DNA of 64,000 nt from Lepas anatifera. Taxonomy: Eukaryota > Arthropoda > Thecostraca > Lepadidae. The stretch covers positions 4,478,501 through 4,542,500 of the forward strand of contig JAOTON010001038.1 of assembly GCA_034440635.1 (NCBI GenBank), in the 5' to 3' direction. Made by a program: the position numbers and the translations under genes. Positions 22,779 through 35,599 of this stretch are shown here, piece after piece (the stretch's first letter is position 1; each line of letters opens with the position of its first letter). Below the pieces are notes generated by a model. That model made no database searches. It worked only from the letters and a program-made list of their open reading frames with translations, and was not told where the DNA came from.

Positions 22779-23305
22779 CATGTACTGTAACTTTTATGCG
22801 GGTACTTGCAGGGGCGGATCTAACCAGTAGCTTGAGAGGGAATCAAAGCCGAAAAGCAAAAAAAAAAAATGTCACGCGGTTAAAGATTTTCCATCAAACT
22901 AACTGGACAGTAGGTTGAGGGGGACAGGTAAACCCCATTAAGGAAAAAAAATAAATAAAACCCCACGGGGTGTAAGACTTGGTCACAAGATGCTCTTGCG
23001 TTTGCTATCAAAAGACCATTGACTAAATATTCAATATTAAGAAAATAACGTTCAATGTTTCAACAAAGGTGGTGACAGGTCCTGTTTGAAGTTGACGGGC
23101 CCGGTTGGAGCACGGACACCTTTCTTATAAAATAAAAAGAAAGCAGGACAAAAAGGAGGTCATCAGCTTTGGGGAGGGCACAACCATAATTTTGTCCCGA
23201 ACTTTTTCGTTCGGGGGAAAGGCCAAATACCCATAGATCAACCACTGGTTTTCAGGAGCAGACTACTTTCTTTCAATTTGCATTGCTCCTGGAACATGAT
23301 AGTTC

Positions 23306-23377
23306 GGCCCCGTGGTGTAACGGTTAGCACTCAGGACTCTGAATCCTGCGATCCGAGTTCAAATCTCGGCGGGACCT
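23306..23377 (+). tRNA. tRNA-Gln (CUG)
   Basis: Unit 24; consensus. Confidence 0.95.
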
Positions 23378-23590
23378 GAAATTTTAGAAGAATGTTGAAC
23401 GCATTACTCAAAAGAACTTACTTTCAAGTTCGAAATGAAACTACGTTTTTCTTTTGCTGTAGATATATCAAGGGCTAGTTATATACGTTTCACAGACGTC
23501 ACAATCAAATGTTGAGAAGATTAACTGAACACCTTTATATGAGAACAGGCTGTCCAGACCAGTTCCTAACACCTGCTACCTCTAAAAAAT

Positions 23591-23663
23591 TGGAGCTGCG
23601 GGGTATCGATCCCCGTACCTCTTACATGCTAAGCGAGCGCTCTACCACTTAAGCTACAGCCCC
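23591..23663 (-). tRNA. tRNA-Ala (AGC)
   Basis: Unit 24. Two single-base differences (anticodon-stem flank and D arm); acceptor and AGC intact. Confidence 0.87.
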
Positions 23664-24184
23664 CATGTACAGTACCGTTTATGCGGGTACTTGCAGTGGC
23701 GGATCTAGCCAGTAGCTTGAAAGGGAATCAAAGCCGAAAAGCAAAAAAAAATGTCACGCGGTTAAAGATTTTGCTACCAACTAACTGGACAGTAGGTTAA
23801 GGGGGACCGGTAAACCCAATTAGAAAAAAACATGAATAAAACCTCACGGGGTGTAAGACTTAGTCACAAGATGGTTTTGCTTTTGCTATCAAAAGACCAT
23901 TGACTAAATTGTTTTCAATATTTAAAAAAATAATGTTCAATGTTTACACAAGTGGTGACAGATCCTGTTTGAAGTTGACGGGCCCGGTTGAAGCACGAAA
24001 ACCTTTCTTATAAAATAAAAAAAGCGCGACAAAAAGGAGGTCATCAGCTTTGGGGTGGGCAAAACCATAGTTTGTGCCGAACTTTTTCGTTCGGGGAGAG
24101 GGCAAATACCCATAGATCAACCATTGGTTTCAGGAACAGACTTAATTTTTTCAATTTGCATTACTCCTGGAAGATTTTACGTAC

Positions 24185-24256
24185 GGCCCCGTGGTGTAAC
24201 GGTTAGCACTCAGGACTCTGAATCCTGCGATCCGAGTTCAAATCTCGGCGGGACCT
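24185..24256 (+). tRNA. tRNA-Gln (CUG)
   Basis: Unit 25; consensus. Confidence 0.95.
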
Positions 24257-24466
24257 GACATTTTAGAAGAATGTTGAAGGCATTACTCAAAAGAACTTGA
24301 TTTCAAGTCCAAATGAAACTACGTTTTTCTTTTGCTGTAGATATATCAAGGGCTAGTTATATACGTTTCAAAGACGTTACAATTAAATGTTGAGAAGATT
24401 AACTGAACACCTTTATATGAGAACAGGCTGTCCAGCCAGTTCCTAACACTCGTTCCCTCGAAAAAT

Positions 24467-24539
24467 TGGAGCTGCGGGGTATCGATCCCTGTACCTCTCA
24501 CATGCTAAGCGAGCGCTCTACCACTTGAGCTACAGCCCC
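24467..24539 (-). tRNA. tRNA-Ala (AGC)
   Basis: Unit 25. One T-stem change (plus strand GATCCCTG). Confidence 0.9.
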
Positions 24540-25051
24540 CATGTACTGTATCTTTTATGCGGGTACTTGCAGTGGCGGATGTAGCCAGTAGCTTGATAAG
24601 GGAATCAAAGCCGAAAAGCAAAAAAATGTCACGCGGTTAAAGATTTTCCACCAACTAACTGGACAGTAGGTTGAGGGGGACAGGTAAACCCCATTAGAAA
24701 AAAGATAAATAAAACCGCACGGGGTGTAAGACTTGGTCACAAGATGCTCTTGCTTTTGCTATCAAAAGACCATTGACTAAAAAACTAATATTAAGAAAAT
24801 ACGGTTCAATGTTTACTTAGGAGTTGATAGGTCCTGTTTGAAGTTGACGGGCCCGGTTGAAGCACGAACACCTTTCTTATAAAATAAAAAGAAAGCGGGA
24901 CAAAAAGGAGGTCAAGAGCTTTGGGGTGGGCAAAACCATAGTTTGTCCCGAACTTTTTCGTTCGGGGGAGAGGGAAAATACGCATAGATCAACCACTGGT
25001 TTCAGGACCAGACTTCTTTCAATTTGCATTGCTCCTGGACGAGTTTACGTC

Positions 25052-25123
25052 GGCCCCGTGGTGTAACGGTTAGCACTCAGGACTCTGAATCCTGCGATCC
25101 GAGTTCAAATCTCGGCGGGACCT
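25052..25123 (+). tRNA. tRNA-Gln (CUG)
   Basis: Unit 26; consensus. Confidence 0.95.
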
Positions 25124-25333
25124 GACATTTTAGAAGAATGTTGAAGGCATTACTCAAAAGAACTTGATTTCAAGTCCAAATGAAACTACGTTTTTCTTTT
25201 GCTGTAGATATATCAAGGGCTAGTTATATACGTTTCAAAGACGTTACAATTAAATGTTGAGAAGATTAACTGAACACCTTTATATGAGAACAGGCTGTCC
25301 AGCCAGTTCTTAACACTCGTTCCCTCGAAAAAT

Positions 25334-25406
25334 TGGAGCTGCGGGGTATCGATCCCCGTACCTCTCACATGCTAAGCGAGCGCTCTACCACTTGAGCTAC
25401 AGCCCC
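25334..25406 (-). tRNA. tRNA-Ala (AGC)
   Basis: Unit 26; consensus. Confidence 0.95.
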
Positions 25407-25924
25407 CATGTACAGTACCGTTTATGCGGGTACTTGCAGTGGCGGATGTAGCCAGTAACTTGAAAGGGAATCAAAGCCGAAAAGCAAAAAAAATGTCACG
25501 CGGTTAAAGATTTTCCACAAACTAACTGGACAGTAGGTTGAGGGGGACAGGTAAACCCCATTAGAAAAAATATAAATAAAACCGCACGGGGTGTAAGACT
25601 TGGTCACAAGATGCTCTTGCGTTTGCTATCAAAAGACCATTGACTAAAAAATCAATATTAAGAAAATAAGGTTCAATGTTTACTTAGGAGTTGATAGGTC
25701 CTGTTTGAAGTTGACGGGCCCGGTTTGAAGCACGAACACCTTTCTTATAAAATAAAAAGAAAGCGGGACAAAAAGGAGGTCAACAGCTTTGGGGTGGGCA
25801 AAACCATAATTTTGTCCTGAACTTTTTCGTTCGGGGAAAAGGCCAAATACCCATAGATCAACAACTGGTTTCAGGAGCAGACTACTTTCTTTCAATTTAC
25901 ATTACTCCTGGAAGAGTTTACGTC

Positions 25925-25996
25925 GGCCCCGTGGTGTAACGGTTAGCACTCAGGACTCTGAATCATGCGATCCGAGTTCAAATCTCGGCGGGACCT
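25925..25996 (+). tRNA. tRNA-Gln (CUG), anticodon-stem mismatch
   Basis: Unit 27. TCATG in place of TCCTG leaves an A opposite G30; the rest is consensus. The flank is mixed: downstream it follows subfamily P, so this unit looks recombinant. Confidence 0.82.
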
Positions 25997-26208
25997 GACA
26001 CTTTTTATAACAATGTTGAAGGCAATACTCCAAAGAACTTCGTTTCAAGTCAAAATGAAACTACGTTTTTCTTTTGCTGTAGGTATATCAAGGGCTAGTT
26101 ATATACGTTTCAAAGACGTCACAATTAAATGTTGAGAAGATTAACTAAACACCTTTATATGAGAACAGGCTGTCCAGCCAGTTCTTAACACTCGTTCCCT
26201 CGAAAAAT

Positions 26209-26281
26209 TGGAGCTGCGGGGTATCGATCCCCGTACCTCTCACATGCTAAGCGAGCGCTCTACCACTTGAGCTACAGCCCC
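26209..26281 (-). tRNA. tRNA-Ala (AGC)
   Basis: Unit 27; consensus. Confidence 0.95.
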
Positions 26282-26794
26282 CATGTACAGTATCCTTTTA
26301 TGCGGGTACTTGCAGTGGCGGATGTAGCCAGTAGCTTGATAAGGGAATCAAAGCCGAAAAGCAAAAAAATGTCACGCGGTTAAAGATTTTCCACCAACTA
26401 ACTGGACAGTAGGTTGAGGGGGACAGGTAAACCCCATTAGAAAAAAGATAAATAAAACCGCACGGGGTGTAAGACTTGGTCACAAGATGCTCTTGCTTTT
26501 GCTATCAAAAGACCATTGACTAAAAAACTAATATTAAGAAAATACGGTTCAATGTTTACTTAGGAGTTGATAGGTCGTGTTTGAAGTTGACGGGCCCGGT
26601 TGAAGCACGAACACATTTCTTATAAAATAAAAAGAAAGCGGGACAAAAAGGAGGTCAAGAGCTTTGGGGTGGGCAAAACCATAGTTTGTCCCGAACTTTT
26701 TCGTTCGGGGGAGAGGGAAAATACGCATAGATCAACCACTGGTTTCAGGACCAGACTTCTTTCAATTTGCATTGCTCCTGGAAGAGTTTACGTC

Positions 26795-26866
26795 GGCCCC
26801 GTGGTGTAACGGTTAGCACTCAGGACTCTGAATCCTGCGATCCGAGTTCAAATCTCGGCGGGACCT
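26795..26866 (+). tRNA. tRNA-Gln (CUG)
   Basis: Unit 28; consensus. Confidence 0.95.
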
Positions 26867-27076
26867 GACATTTTAGAAGAATGTTGAAGGCATTACTCAA
26901 AAGAACTTCATTTCAAGTCCAAATGAAACTACGTTTTTCTTTTGCTGTAGAGATATCAAGGGCTAGTTATATACGTTTCAAAGACGTCACAATTAAATGT
27001 TGAGAAAATTAACTGAACACCTTTATATGAGAACAGGTTGTCCAGCCAGTTCCTAACACTCGTTCCCTCGAAAAAT

Positions 27077-27149
27077 TGGAGCTGCGGGGTATCGATCCCC
27101 GTACCTCTCACATGCTAAGCGAGCGCTCTACCACTTGAGCTACAGCCCC
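27077..27149 (-). tRNA. tRNA-Ala (AGC)
   Basis: Unit 28; consensus. Confidence 0.95.
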
Positions 27150-27662
27150 CATGTACAGTACCGTTTATGTGGGTACTTGCAGTGGCGGATGTAGCCAGTA
27201 ACTTGAAAGGGAATCAAAGCCGAAAAGCAAAAAAAATGTCACGCGGTTAAAGGTTTTCCACAAACTAACTGGACACTAGGTTGAGGGGGACAGGTAAACC
27301 CCATTAGAAAAAATATAAATAAAACTGCACGGGGTGTAAGACTTGGTCACAAGATGCTCTTGTGTTTGCTATCAAAAGGCCATTGACTAAAAAATCAATA
27401 TTAAAAAATAAGGTTCAATGTTTACACAGGTGGTGACAGGTCCTATTGAAGTTGACGGGCTCGGTTGAAGCACGGACACCTTTCTTATAAAATAAGAAGA
27501 AAGTGGGACAAAAAGGAGGTCATCAGCTTTGGGGTGGGCAAAACCATAGTTTGTTCCGAACTTTTTGTTCGGGGGAGAGAGCAAATACCCATAGATCAAC
27601 CACTGGTTTCAGGAGCAGACTCCTTTCTTTCAATCTGCATTGCTCCTGGAACAGTATACGTC

Positions 27663-27734
27663 GGCCCCGTGGTGTAACGGTTAGCACTCAGGACTCTGAA
27701 TACAGCGATCCGAGTTCAAATCTCGGCGGGACCT
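27663..27734 (+). pseudogene. tRNA-Gln (CUG) with broken anticodon stem
   Basis: Unit 29. The 3' side of the anticodon stem is TACAG, giving two mismatches; elsewhere consensus. The change recurs in units 35 and 47. Confidence 0.7.
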
Positions 27735-27944
27735 GACATTTTAGAAGAATGTTGAAGGCATTACTCAAAAGAACTTCTTTTCAAGTCCAAATGAAACGAC
27801 GTTTTTCTTTTGCTGTAGATATATCAAGGGCTAGTTATATACGTTTCAAAGACGTTACAATCAAATGTTGAGAAGATTAACTGAACACCTTTATATGAGA
27901 ACAGGCTGTCCAGCCAGTTCCTAACACTCGTTCCCTCGAAAAAT

Positions 27945-28017
27945 TGGAGCTGCGGGGTATCGATCCCCGTACCTCTCACATGCTAAGCGAGCGCTCTACC
28001 ACTTGAGCTACAGCCCC
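27945..28017 (-). tRNA. tRNA-Ala (AGC)
   Basis: Unit 29; consensus. Confidence 0.95.
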
Positions 28018-28532
28018 CATGTACAGTATCTTTTATGCGGGTACTTGCAGTGGCGGATGTAGCCAGTAGCTTGATAAGGGAATCAAAGCCGAAAAGCAAA
28101 AAAATGTCACGCGGTTAAAGATTTTCCACCAACTAACTGGACAGTAGGTTGAGGGGGACAGGTAAACCCCATTAGAAAAAAGATAAATAAAACCGCACGG
28201 GGTGTAAGACTTGGTCACAAGATGCTCTTGCTTTTGCTATCAAAAGACCATTGACTAAAAAACTAATATTAAGAAAATACGGTTCAATGTTTACTTAGGA
28301 GTTCATAGGTCGTGTTTGAAGTTGACGGGCCCGGTTGAAGCACGAACACCTTTCTTATAAAATAAAAAGAAAGCGGGACAAAAAGGAGGTCAAGAGCTTT
28401 GGGGTGGGCAAAACCATAGTTTGTCCCGAACTTTTTCGTTCGGGAAAGAGGGAAAATACCCATAGATCAACCACTGGTTTCAGGACCAGACTTCTTTCTT
28501 AAATTTGCATTGCTCCTGGAAGAATTTACGTC

Positions 28533-28604
28533 GGCCCCGTGGTGTAACGGTTAGCACTCAGGACTCTGAATCCTGCGATCCGAGTTCAAATCTCGGCGGG
28601 ACCT
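28533..28604 (+). tRNA. tRNA-Gln (CUG)
   Basis: Unit 30; consensus. Confidence 0.95.
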
Positions 28605-28814
28605 GACATTTTAGAAGAATGTTGAAGGCATTACTCAAAAGAACTTGATTTCAAGTCCAAATGAAACTATGTTTTTCTTTTCCTGTAGATATATCAAGGG
28701 CTAGTTATATACGTTTCAAAGACGTCACAAGTAAATGTTGAGAAAATTAACTGAACACCTTTATATGAGAACAGGTTGTCCAGCCAGTTCCTAACACTCG
28801 TTCCCTCGAAAAAT

Positions 28815-28887
28815 TGGAGCTGCGGGGTATCAATCCCCGTACCTCTCACATGCTAAGCGAGCGCTCTACCACTTGAGCTACAGCCCC
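28815..28887 (-). tRNA. tRNA-Ala (AGC)
   Basis: Unit 30. One T-loop change (plus strand TATCAAT), destroying the usual ATCGAT. Confidence 0.88.
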
Positions 28888-29406
28888 CATGTACAGTCCC
28901 GTTTATGCGGGTACTTGCAGTGGCGGATGTAGCCAGTAACTTGAAAGGGAATCAAAGCCGAAAAGCAAAAGAAAATGTCACGCGGTTAAAGATTTACCAC
29001 AAACTAACTGGACAGTAGGTTGAGGGGGACAGGTAAACCCCATTAGAAAAAAATATAAATAAAACCGCACGGGGTGTAAGACTTAGTCACAAGATGCTCT
29101 TGCGTTTGCTATCAAAAGACCATTGACTAAAAAATCAATATTAAGAAAATAAGGTTCAATGTTTGCTTAGGAGTTGATAGGTCCTGTTTGAAGTTGACGG
29201 GCCCGGTTTGTGCACAAAAACCTTTCTTATAAAATAAAAAGAAAGCAGGACAAAAAGGAGGTCGACAGCTTTCGGGAGGGCACAAGCGTAATTTTGTCCT
29301 GAACTTTTTCGTTCCGGGAAAAGGCCGATAACCCACAGATCAACATTTGGTTTCAGGAGCAGATTACTTTCTTTCAATTTACATTACTCCTGGAAGAGAA
29401 TAGTTC

Positions 29407-29478
29407 GGCCCCGTGGTGTAACGGTTCGCATTCAGGACTCTGAATCAGGTAATCCGAGTTCAAATCTCTGCGGGACCG
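29407..29478 (+). pseudogene. tRNA-Gln pseudogene, subfamily P
   Basis: Unit 31. Subfamily P changes plus further damage in the anticodon stem; discriminator G. Confidence 0.75.
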
Positions 29479-29690
29479 GACACTTTTTATAACATTGTTG
29501 AACGCAATACTCCAAGGAACCTCGTTCAAAGTCAAAATTAAAGTACGTTTTTCTTTTGCTGTAGGTATATCAAGGGCTAGTTATATACTTTTCAAAGACG
29601 TCACAATTAAATGTTGAGAGGATTAACTAAACACCTTTATATGAGAACAGGCTGTCCAGCCAGTTCTTAACACCCGTTCCCTCGAAAACT

Positions 29691-29762
29691 TAGAACTGCG
29701 GGGTATTGACCCCGTACCTCTCACATGCTAACCGAGCGCTCTATCACTTGAGCTACAGCCCC
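29691..29762 (-). pseudogene. tRNA-Ala pseudogene, subfamily P partner
   Basis: Unit 31. As 13990 but one base shorter in the T arm (72 nt). Confidence 0.7.
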
Positions 29763-30291
29763 AATATATAGTGACGTTTATACAGGTACTTGCAGTGGCG
29801 GATCTAACCAGTAGCTTGAGAGGGAATCAAAGCCGAAAAGCAAGAAGAAAAAAAACGTCACGCAGTTGCATATTTTCCATCGAACTAACTGGACAGTAGC
29901 TTAAAGCGACGGGTAAACCCAGTAAGGAAAAAAACAGATAAAACCCCACGGAGTGTAAGACTTGGTCTGAAGATGGTCTTGCTTTTGCTATCAAAAGATC
30001 ACAGACTAAATTTGTGTTCAAAATTAAGAAAATAACATTCAATGTTTCAACAAAAGTTGACAGTTCCTGTTTGAAGTTGACGGGCCCGGTTTGAGCACGA
30101 AAACCTTTCTTATAAAATCAAAAGAAAGCAGGACGAAAAGGAGGTCGACAGCTTTGGGAAGGGCACAAGCGTAATTTTGTCCCAAACTTTTTCGTTCGGG
30201 GGAAAAGGTCGAATACCCAGAGATCAACCTTTGGTTTTCAGGAGCATATTACTTTCTTTCAATTTAAATTACTCCTGGAAGATGATAGTTC

Positions 30292-30363
30292 AGCACCGTG
30301 GTGTAACGGTTAGCACTCAGGACTCTGAATCCTGCGATCTTGGTTCAAATCTCGGCGGTACCT
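30292..30363 (+). tRNA. tRNA-Gln (CUG), A4-U69 subfamily
   Basis: Unit 32. Acceptor AGCACCG with CGGTACC: pair 4-69 is A-U instead of C-G, but G1 has become A and no longer pairs with C72. T stem begins CTTGG. Confidence 0.7.
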
Positions 30364-30572
30364 GTAATTTTATAAGAATGTGGAATGCATTACTCCAAGG
30401 AACCTCGTTGAAGATTCATATGAAAGTACGTTTTTCTTTTGCTGTAGACATATCAAGGGCTAGTTATATATTTTTCGCAGACGTCACGATCAAATTTTAC
30501 ATAATTATCTTAACACCTTCATATGAGAACAGGCCGTCAGACTAGTTCCTCACACCTGCTACCTTAAAAAAT

Positions 30573-30645
30573 TGCAGCTGCGGTGTATCGATCCCCGTAC
30601 CTCTTAAATGCTAAGCGAGCGCTCGACCACTTAAGCTACAGAACC
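30573..30645 (-). pseudogene. tRNA-Ala pseudogene, broken acceptor
   Basis: Unit 32. Same acceptor defects as 14871 with an added change beside the anticodon stem. Confidence 0.72.
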
Positions 30646-31171
30646 CATGCACAGTACCGTTTATGCGGGTACTTGCAGTGGCGGATCTAACGAGGTGCTT
30701 GGGAGGAAATCAAAGCCTGAAAAGCAAAAAAGAAAATAAACGTCTCGTGGTTCAATATTGTGCTTCGTATAACTGGACAGTAAATTAAAGGGGACGGGTA
30801 AACCCAGTTAGGAAAAAACAGATAAAACCTCACGGGGGTAAGACTTAATTTGGAGATGGTTTTGCCTTTGCTATCAAAAGATAAAAGACTAAATTTGTTT
30901 TCGAATATTAAGAAAAAAAATTCAATGTTTAAGCAAAAGTTGACAGATCCTGTTTGAAGTTGGCGGGCCCGGGTAGAGCACGAAAACCTTTCTTATAAAA
31001 TAAAAAAGCACGACAAAAAGTAGGTCGGCAGCTTTGAGGTGGCCACAAGCGTAGTTTTGTGCCAAAGTTTTTCGTTCCGGAGAGAGGGCAAATACCCATA
31101 GATCAATCTTTGGTTACAGGAACAGATTAATTTCTTTCAATTTACATTACTCCTGGAATATTATATAGTAT

Positions 31172-31243
31172 GGCCCCGTGGTGTAACAGCTAGGACTCAG
31201 GACTCTGAATCCTGCGATCCGAGTTCAAATCTCGGCGGGACCT
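31172..31243 (+). tRNA. tRNA-Gln (CUG), D-arm variant
   Basis: Unit 33. D arm as at 15467. Confidence 0.75.
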
Positions 31244-31453
31244 GACATTTTAGAATAATGTTAAAGGCACTACTCAAAAGAACTTAATTTCAGGTCGAAA
31301 TGAAACTACGTTTTTCTTTTGCTGTAGATATATCAAGGGCTAGTTATATACGTTTCAAAGACGTTACAATTAAATGTTGAGAAGATTAACTGAACACCTT
31401 TATATGAGAACAGGCTGTCCAGCCAGTTCCTAACACTCGTTCCCTCGAAAAAT

Positions 31454-31526
31454 TGGAGCTGCGGGGTATCGATCCCCGTACCTCTCACATGCTAAGCGAG
31501 CGCTCTACCACTTGAGCTACAGCCCC
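31454..31526 (-). tRNA. tRNA-Ala (AGC)
   Basis: Unit 33; consensus. Confidence 0.95.
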
Positions 31527-32036
31527 CATGTACTGTATCTTTTATGCAGATACTTGCAGTGGCGGATGTAGCCAGTAGCATGATAAGGGAATCAAAGCCG
31601 AAAAGCAAAAAAATGTCACGCGGTTAAAGATTTTCCACCAACTAACTGGACAGTAGGTTGAGGGGGACAGGTAAACCCCATTAGAAAAAAGATAAATAAA
31701 ACCGCACGGGGTGTAAGACTTGGTCACAAGATGCTCTTGCTTTTGCTATCAAAAGACCATTGACTAAAAAATCAATATTAAGAAAATACGGTTCAATGTT
31801 TACTTAGGAGTTGATAGGTCGTGTTTGAAGTTGACGGGCCCGGTTGAAGCACGAACACATTTCTTATAAAATAAAAAGAAAGCGGGACAAAAAGGAGGTC
31901 AAGAGCTTTGGGTGGGCAAAACCACAGTTTGTCCCTTACTTTTTCGTTCGGGGAGAGGGAAAATACGCATAGATCAACCACTGGTTTCAGGACCAGACTT
32001 CTTTCAATTTGCATTGCTCCTGGACGAGTTCACGTC

Positions 32037-32108
32037 GGCCCCGTGGTGTAACGGTTAGCACTCAGGACTCTGAATCCTGCGATCCGAGTTCAAATCTCGG
32101 CAGGACCT
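32037..32108 (+). tRNA. tRNA-Gln (CUG)
   Basis: Unit 34. Acceptor 3' strand CAGGACC adds a C6-A67 mismatch. Confidence 0.83.
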
Positions 32109-32318
32109 GAAATTTTAGAAAAATGTTGAAGGCATTACTCAAAAGAACTTGATTTCAAGTCCAAATGAAACTATGTTTTTCTTTTCCTGTAGATATATCA
32201 AGGGCTAGTTATATACGTTTCAAAGGCGTCACAATTAAATGTTGAGAAAATTAACTGAACACCTTTATATGAGAACAGGTTGTCCAGCCAGTTCCTAACA
32301 CTCGTTCCCTCGAAAAAT

Positions 32319-32391
32319 TGGAGCTGCGGGGTATTGATCCCCGTACCTCTCACATGCTAAGCGAGCGCTCTACCACTTGAGCTACAGCCCC
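32319..32391 (-). tRNA. tRNA-Ala (AGC)
   Basis: Unit 34. One T-loop change. Confidence 0.88.
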
Positions 32392-32907
32392 CATGTACAG
32401 TACCGTTTATGTGGGTACTTGCAGTGGCGGATGTAGCCAGTAACTTGAAAGGGAGTCAAAGCCGAAAAGCAAAAAAAAATGTCACGCGGTTAAAGGTTTT
32501 CCAAAAACTAACTGGACACTAGGTTGAGGGAGGACAGGTAAACCCCATTAGAAAAAATATAAATAAAACTGCACGGGGTGTAAGACTTGGTCACAAGATG
32601 CTCTTGCGTTTGCTATCAAAAGACCATTGAATAAAAAATCAATATTAAAAAAATAAGGTTCAATGTTTACACAGGTGGTGACAGGTCCTATTGAAGTTGA
32701 CGGGCTCGGTTGAAGCACGGACACCTTTCTTATAAAATAAGAAGAAAGTGGGACAAAAAGGAGGTCATCAGCTTTGGGGTGGGCAAAACCATAGTTTGTT
32801 CCGAACTTTTTCGTTCGGGGAGAGAGCAAATACCCTTAGATCAACCACTGGTTTCAGGAGCAGACTCCTTTCTTTCAATCTGCATTGCATCTGGAACAGT
32901 TTACGTC

Positions 32908-32979
32908 GGCCTCGTGGTGTAACGGTTAGCACTCAGGACTCTGAATACAGCGATCCGAGTTCAAATCTCGGCGGGACTT
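32908..32979 (+). pseudogene. tRNA-Gln (CUG) with broken anticodon stem
   Basis: Unit 35. TACAG stem defect as at 27663, U5 in the acceptor, and C72 changed to T. Confidence 0.7.
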
Positions 32980-33189
32980 CACATTTTAGAAGAATGTGGA
33001 AGGCATTACTCAAAAGGACTTCTTTTCAAGTCCAAATGAAACGACGTTTTTCTTTTGCTGTAGATATATCAAGGGCTAGTTATATACGTTTCAAAGACGT
33101 TACAATCAAATGTTGAGAAGATTAACTGAACACCTTTATATGAGAACAGGCTGTCCAGCCAGTTCCTAACACTCGTTCCCTCGAAAAAT

Positions 33190-33262
33190 TGGAGCTGCGG
33201 GGTATCGATCCCCGTACCTCTCACATGCTAAGCGCGCGCTCTACCACTTGAGCTACAGCCCC
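33190..33262 (-). tRNA. tRNA-Ala (AGC)
   Basis: Unit 35. One anticodon-stem change (plus strand AGCGCGCGC). Confidence 0.85.
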
Positions 33263-33773
33263 CATGTACAGTATCTTTTATGCGGGTACTTGCAGTGGCG
33301 GATGTAGCCAGTAGCTTGATAAGGGAATCAAAACCGAAAAGCAAAAAATGTCACGCGGTTAAAGATTTTCCACCAACTAACTGGACAGTAGGTTGAGGGG
33401 GGACAGGTAAACCCCATTAGAAAAAGATAAATAAAACCGCACGGGGTGTAAGACTTGGCCACAAGATGCTCTTGCTTTTGCTATCAAAAGAGCATTGACT
33501 AAAAAACTAATATTAAGAAAATACGGTTCAATGTTTACTTAGGAGTTCATAGGTCGTGTTTGAAGTTGACGGGCCGGGTTGAAGCACGAACACATTTCTT
33601 ATAAAATAAAAAGAAAGCGGGACAAAAAGGAGGTCAAGAGCTTTGGGGTGGGCAAAACCATAGTTTGTCCCGAACTTTTTCGTTCGGGAAAGAGGGAAAA
33701 TACGCATAGATCAACCACTGGTTTCAGGACGAGACTACTTTCAATTTGCATTGCTCCTGGAAAAATTTACGTC

Positions 33774-33845
33774 GGCACCGTGGTGTAACGGTTAGCACTC
33801 AGGACTCTGAATCCTGCGATCCGAGTTCAAATCTCGGCGGGACCT
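33774..33845 (+). tRNA. tRNA-Gln (CUG), A4 with G69
   Basis: Unit 36. The 5' strand GGCACCG comes from the A4 subfamily, the 3' strand CGGGACC from the main family, so 4-69 is mismatched. Confidence 0.8.
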
Positions 33846-34055
33846 TACATTTTAGAAGAATGTTGAAGGCATTACTCAAAAGAACTTGATTTCAAGTCCA
33901 AATGAAACTATGTTTTTCTTTTCCTGTAGATATATCAAGGGCTAGTTATATATGTTTCAAAGACGTCACAAGTAAATGTTGAGAAAATTAACTGATCACC
34001 TTTATATGAGAACAGGTTGTCCAGCCAGTTCCTAACACTCGTTCCCTCGAAAAAT

Positions 34056-34128
34056 TGGAGCTGCGGGGTATCAATCCCCGTACCTCTCACATGCTAAGCG
34101 AGCACTCTACCACTTGAGCTACAGCCCC
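34056..34128 (-). tRNA. tRNA-Ala (AGC)
   Basis: Unit 36. T-loop change plus one D-stem/anticodon-junction change (plus strand GAGCACTC). Confidence 0.83.
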
Positions 34129-34644
34129 CATGTACAGTACCGTTTATGCGGGTACTTGCAGTGGCGGATGTAGCCAGTAACTTGAAAGGGAATCAAAGCC
34201 GAAAAGCAAAAAAATGTCACGCGGTTAAAGATTTACCACAAACTAACTGGACAGTAGGTTGAGGGGGACAGGTAAACCCCATTAGAAAAAATATAAATAA
34301 AACCGCACGGGGTGTAAGACTTAGTCACAAGATGCTCTTGCGTTTGCTATCAAAAGACCATTGACTAAAAAATCAATGTTAAGAAAATAAGGTTCAATGT
34401 TTTCTTAGGAGTTTATAGGTCCTGTTTGAAGTTGACGGGCCCGGTTTGTGCACAAAAACCTTTCTTATAAAATAAAAAGAAAGCAGGACAAAAAGGAGGT
34501 CGACAGCTTTCGGGAGGGCACAAGCGTAATTTTGTCCTGAACTTTTTCGTTCGGGGAAAAGGCCGAATACCCACAGATCAACATTTGGTTTCAGGAGCAG
34601 ATTACTTTCTTTCAATTTACATTACTCCTGGAAGAGAATAGTTC

Positions 34645-34716
34645 GGCCCCGTGGTGTAACGGTTCGCATTCAGGACTCTGAATCATGTAATCCGAGTTCA
34701 AATCTCTGCGGGACCT
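34645..34716 (+). pseudogene. tRNA-Gln pseudogene, subfamily P
   Basis: Unit 37. Subfamily P set of changes, with CATGTAATCC in the anticodon-stem and variable region. Confidence 0.75.
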
Positions 34717-34928
34717 GACACTTTTTATAACAATGTTGAACGCAATACTCCAAGGAACCTCGTTCAAAGTCAAAATTAAAGTACGTTTTTCTTTTGCTGT
34801 AGGTATATCAAGGGCTAGTTATATACTTTTCAAAGACGTCACAATTAAATGTTGAGAAGATTAACTAAACACCTTTATATGAGAACAGGCTGTCCAGCCA
34901 GTTCTTAACACCCGTTCCCTCGAAAACT

Positions 34929-35000
34929 TAGAACTGCGGGGTATTGACCCCGTACCTCTCACATGCTAACCGAGCGCTCTATCACTTGAGCTACAGCCCC
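34929..35000 (-). pseudogene. tRNA-Ala pseudogene, subfamily P partner
   Basis: Unit 37. 72 nt, shortened T arm as at 29691. Confidence 0.7.
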
Positions 35001-35527
35001 AATATATAGTAACGTTTATACAGGTACTTGCAGTGGCGGATCTAACCAGTAGCTTGAGAGGGAATCAAAGCCGAAAAGCAAAAAAAAAAAAAAACGTCAC
35101 GCAGTTGCATATTTTCCATCGAATAACTGGACAGTAGCTTAAAGCGACGGGTAAACCCAGTAAGGAAAAAACAGATAAAACCCCACGGAGTGTAAGACTT
35201 GGTCTGAAGATGGTCTTGCTTTTGCTATCAAAAGATCACAGACTAAATTTGTGTTCAAAATTAAGAAAATAACATTCAATGTTTCAACAAAAGTTGACAG
35301 TTCCTGTTTGAAGTTGACGGGCCCGGTTTGAGCACGAAAACCTTTCTTATAAAATCAAAAGAAAGCAGGACAAAAAGGAGGTCGACAGCTTTGGGAAGGG
35401 CACAAGCGTAATTTTGTCCCAAACTTTTTCGTTCGGGGGAAAGGTCGAATACCCAGAGATCAACCTTTGGTTTTCAGGAGCATATTACTTTCTTTCAATT
35501 TAAATTACTCCTGGAAGATGATAGTTC

Positions 35528-35599
35528 AGCACCGTGGTGTGACGGTTAGCACTCAGGACTCTGAATCCTGCGATCTGGGTTTAAATCTCGGCGGTACCT
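35528..35599 (+). pseudogene. tRNA-Gln (CUG), A4-U69 subfamily, decayed
   Basis: Unit 38. A1 instead of G1, D-loop A to G, and the invariant C56 of the T loop is T. Confidence 0.68.

Noticed and set aside
30177..30545. 122-codon plus-strand ORF across the Gln tRNA gene
   Set aside because: Its middle (RGVTVSTQDSESCD) is the translation of the tRNA-Gln gene itself, a well-known annotation artefact.
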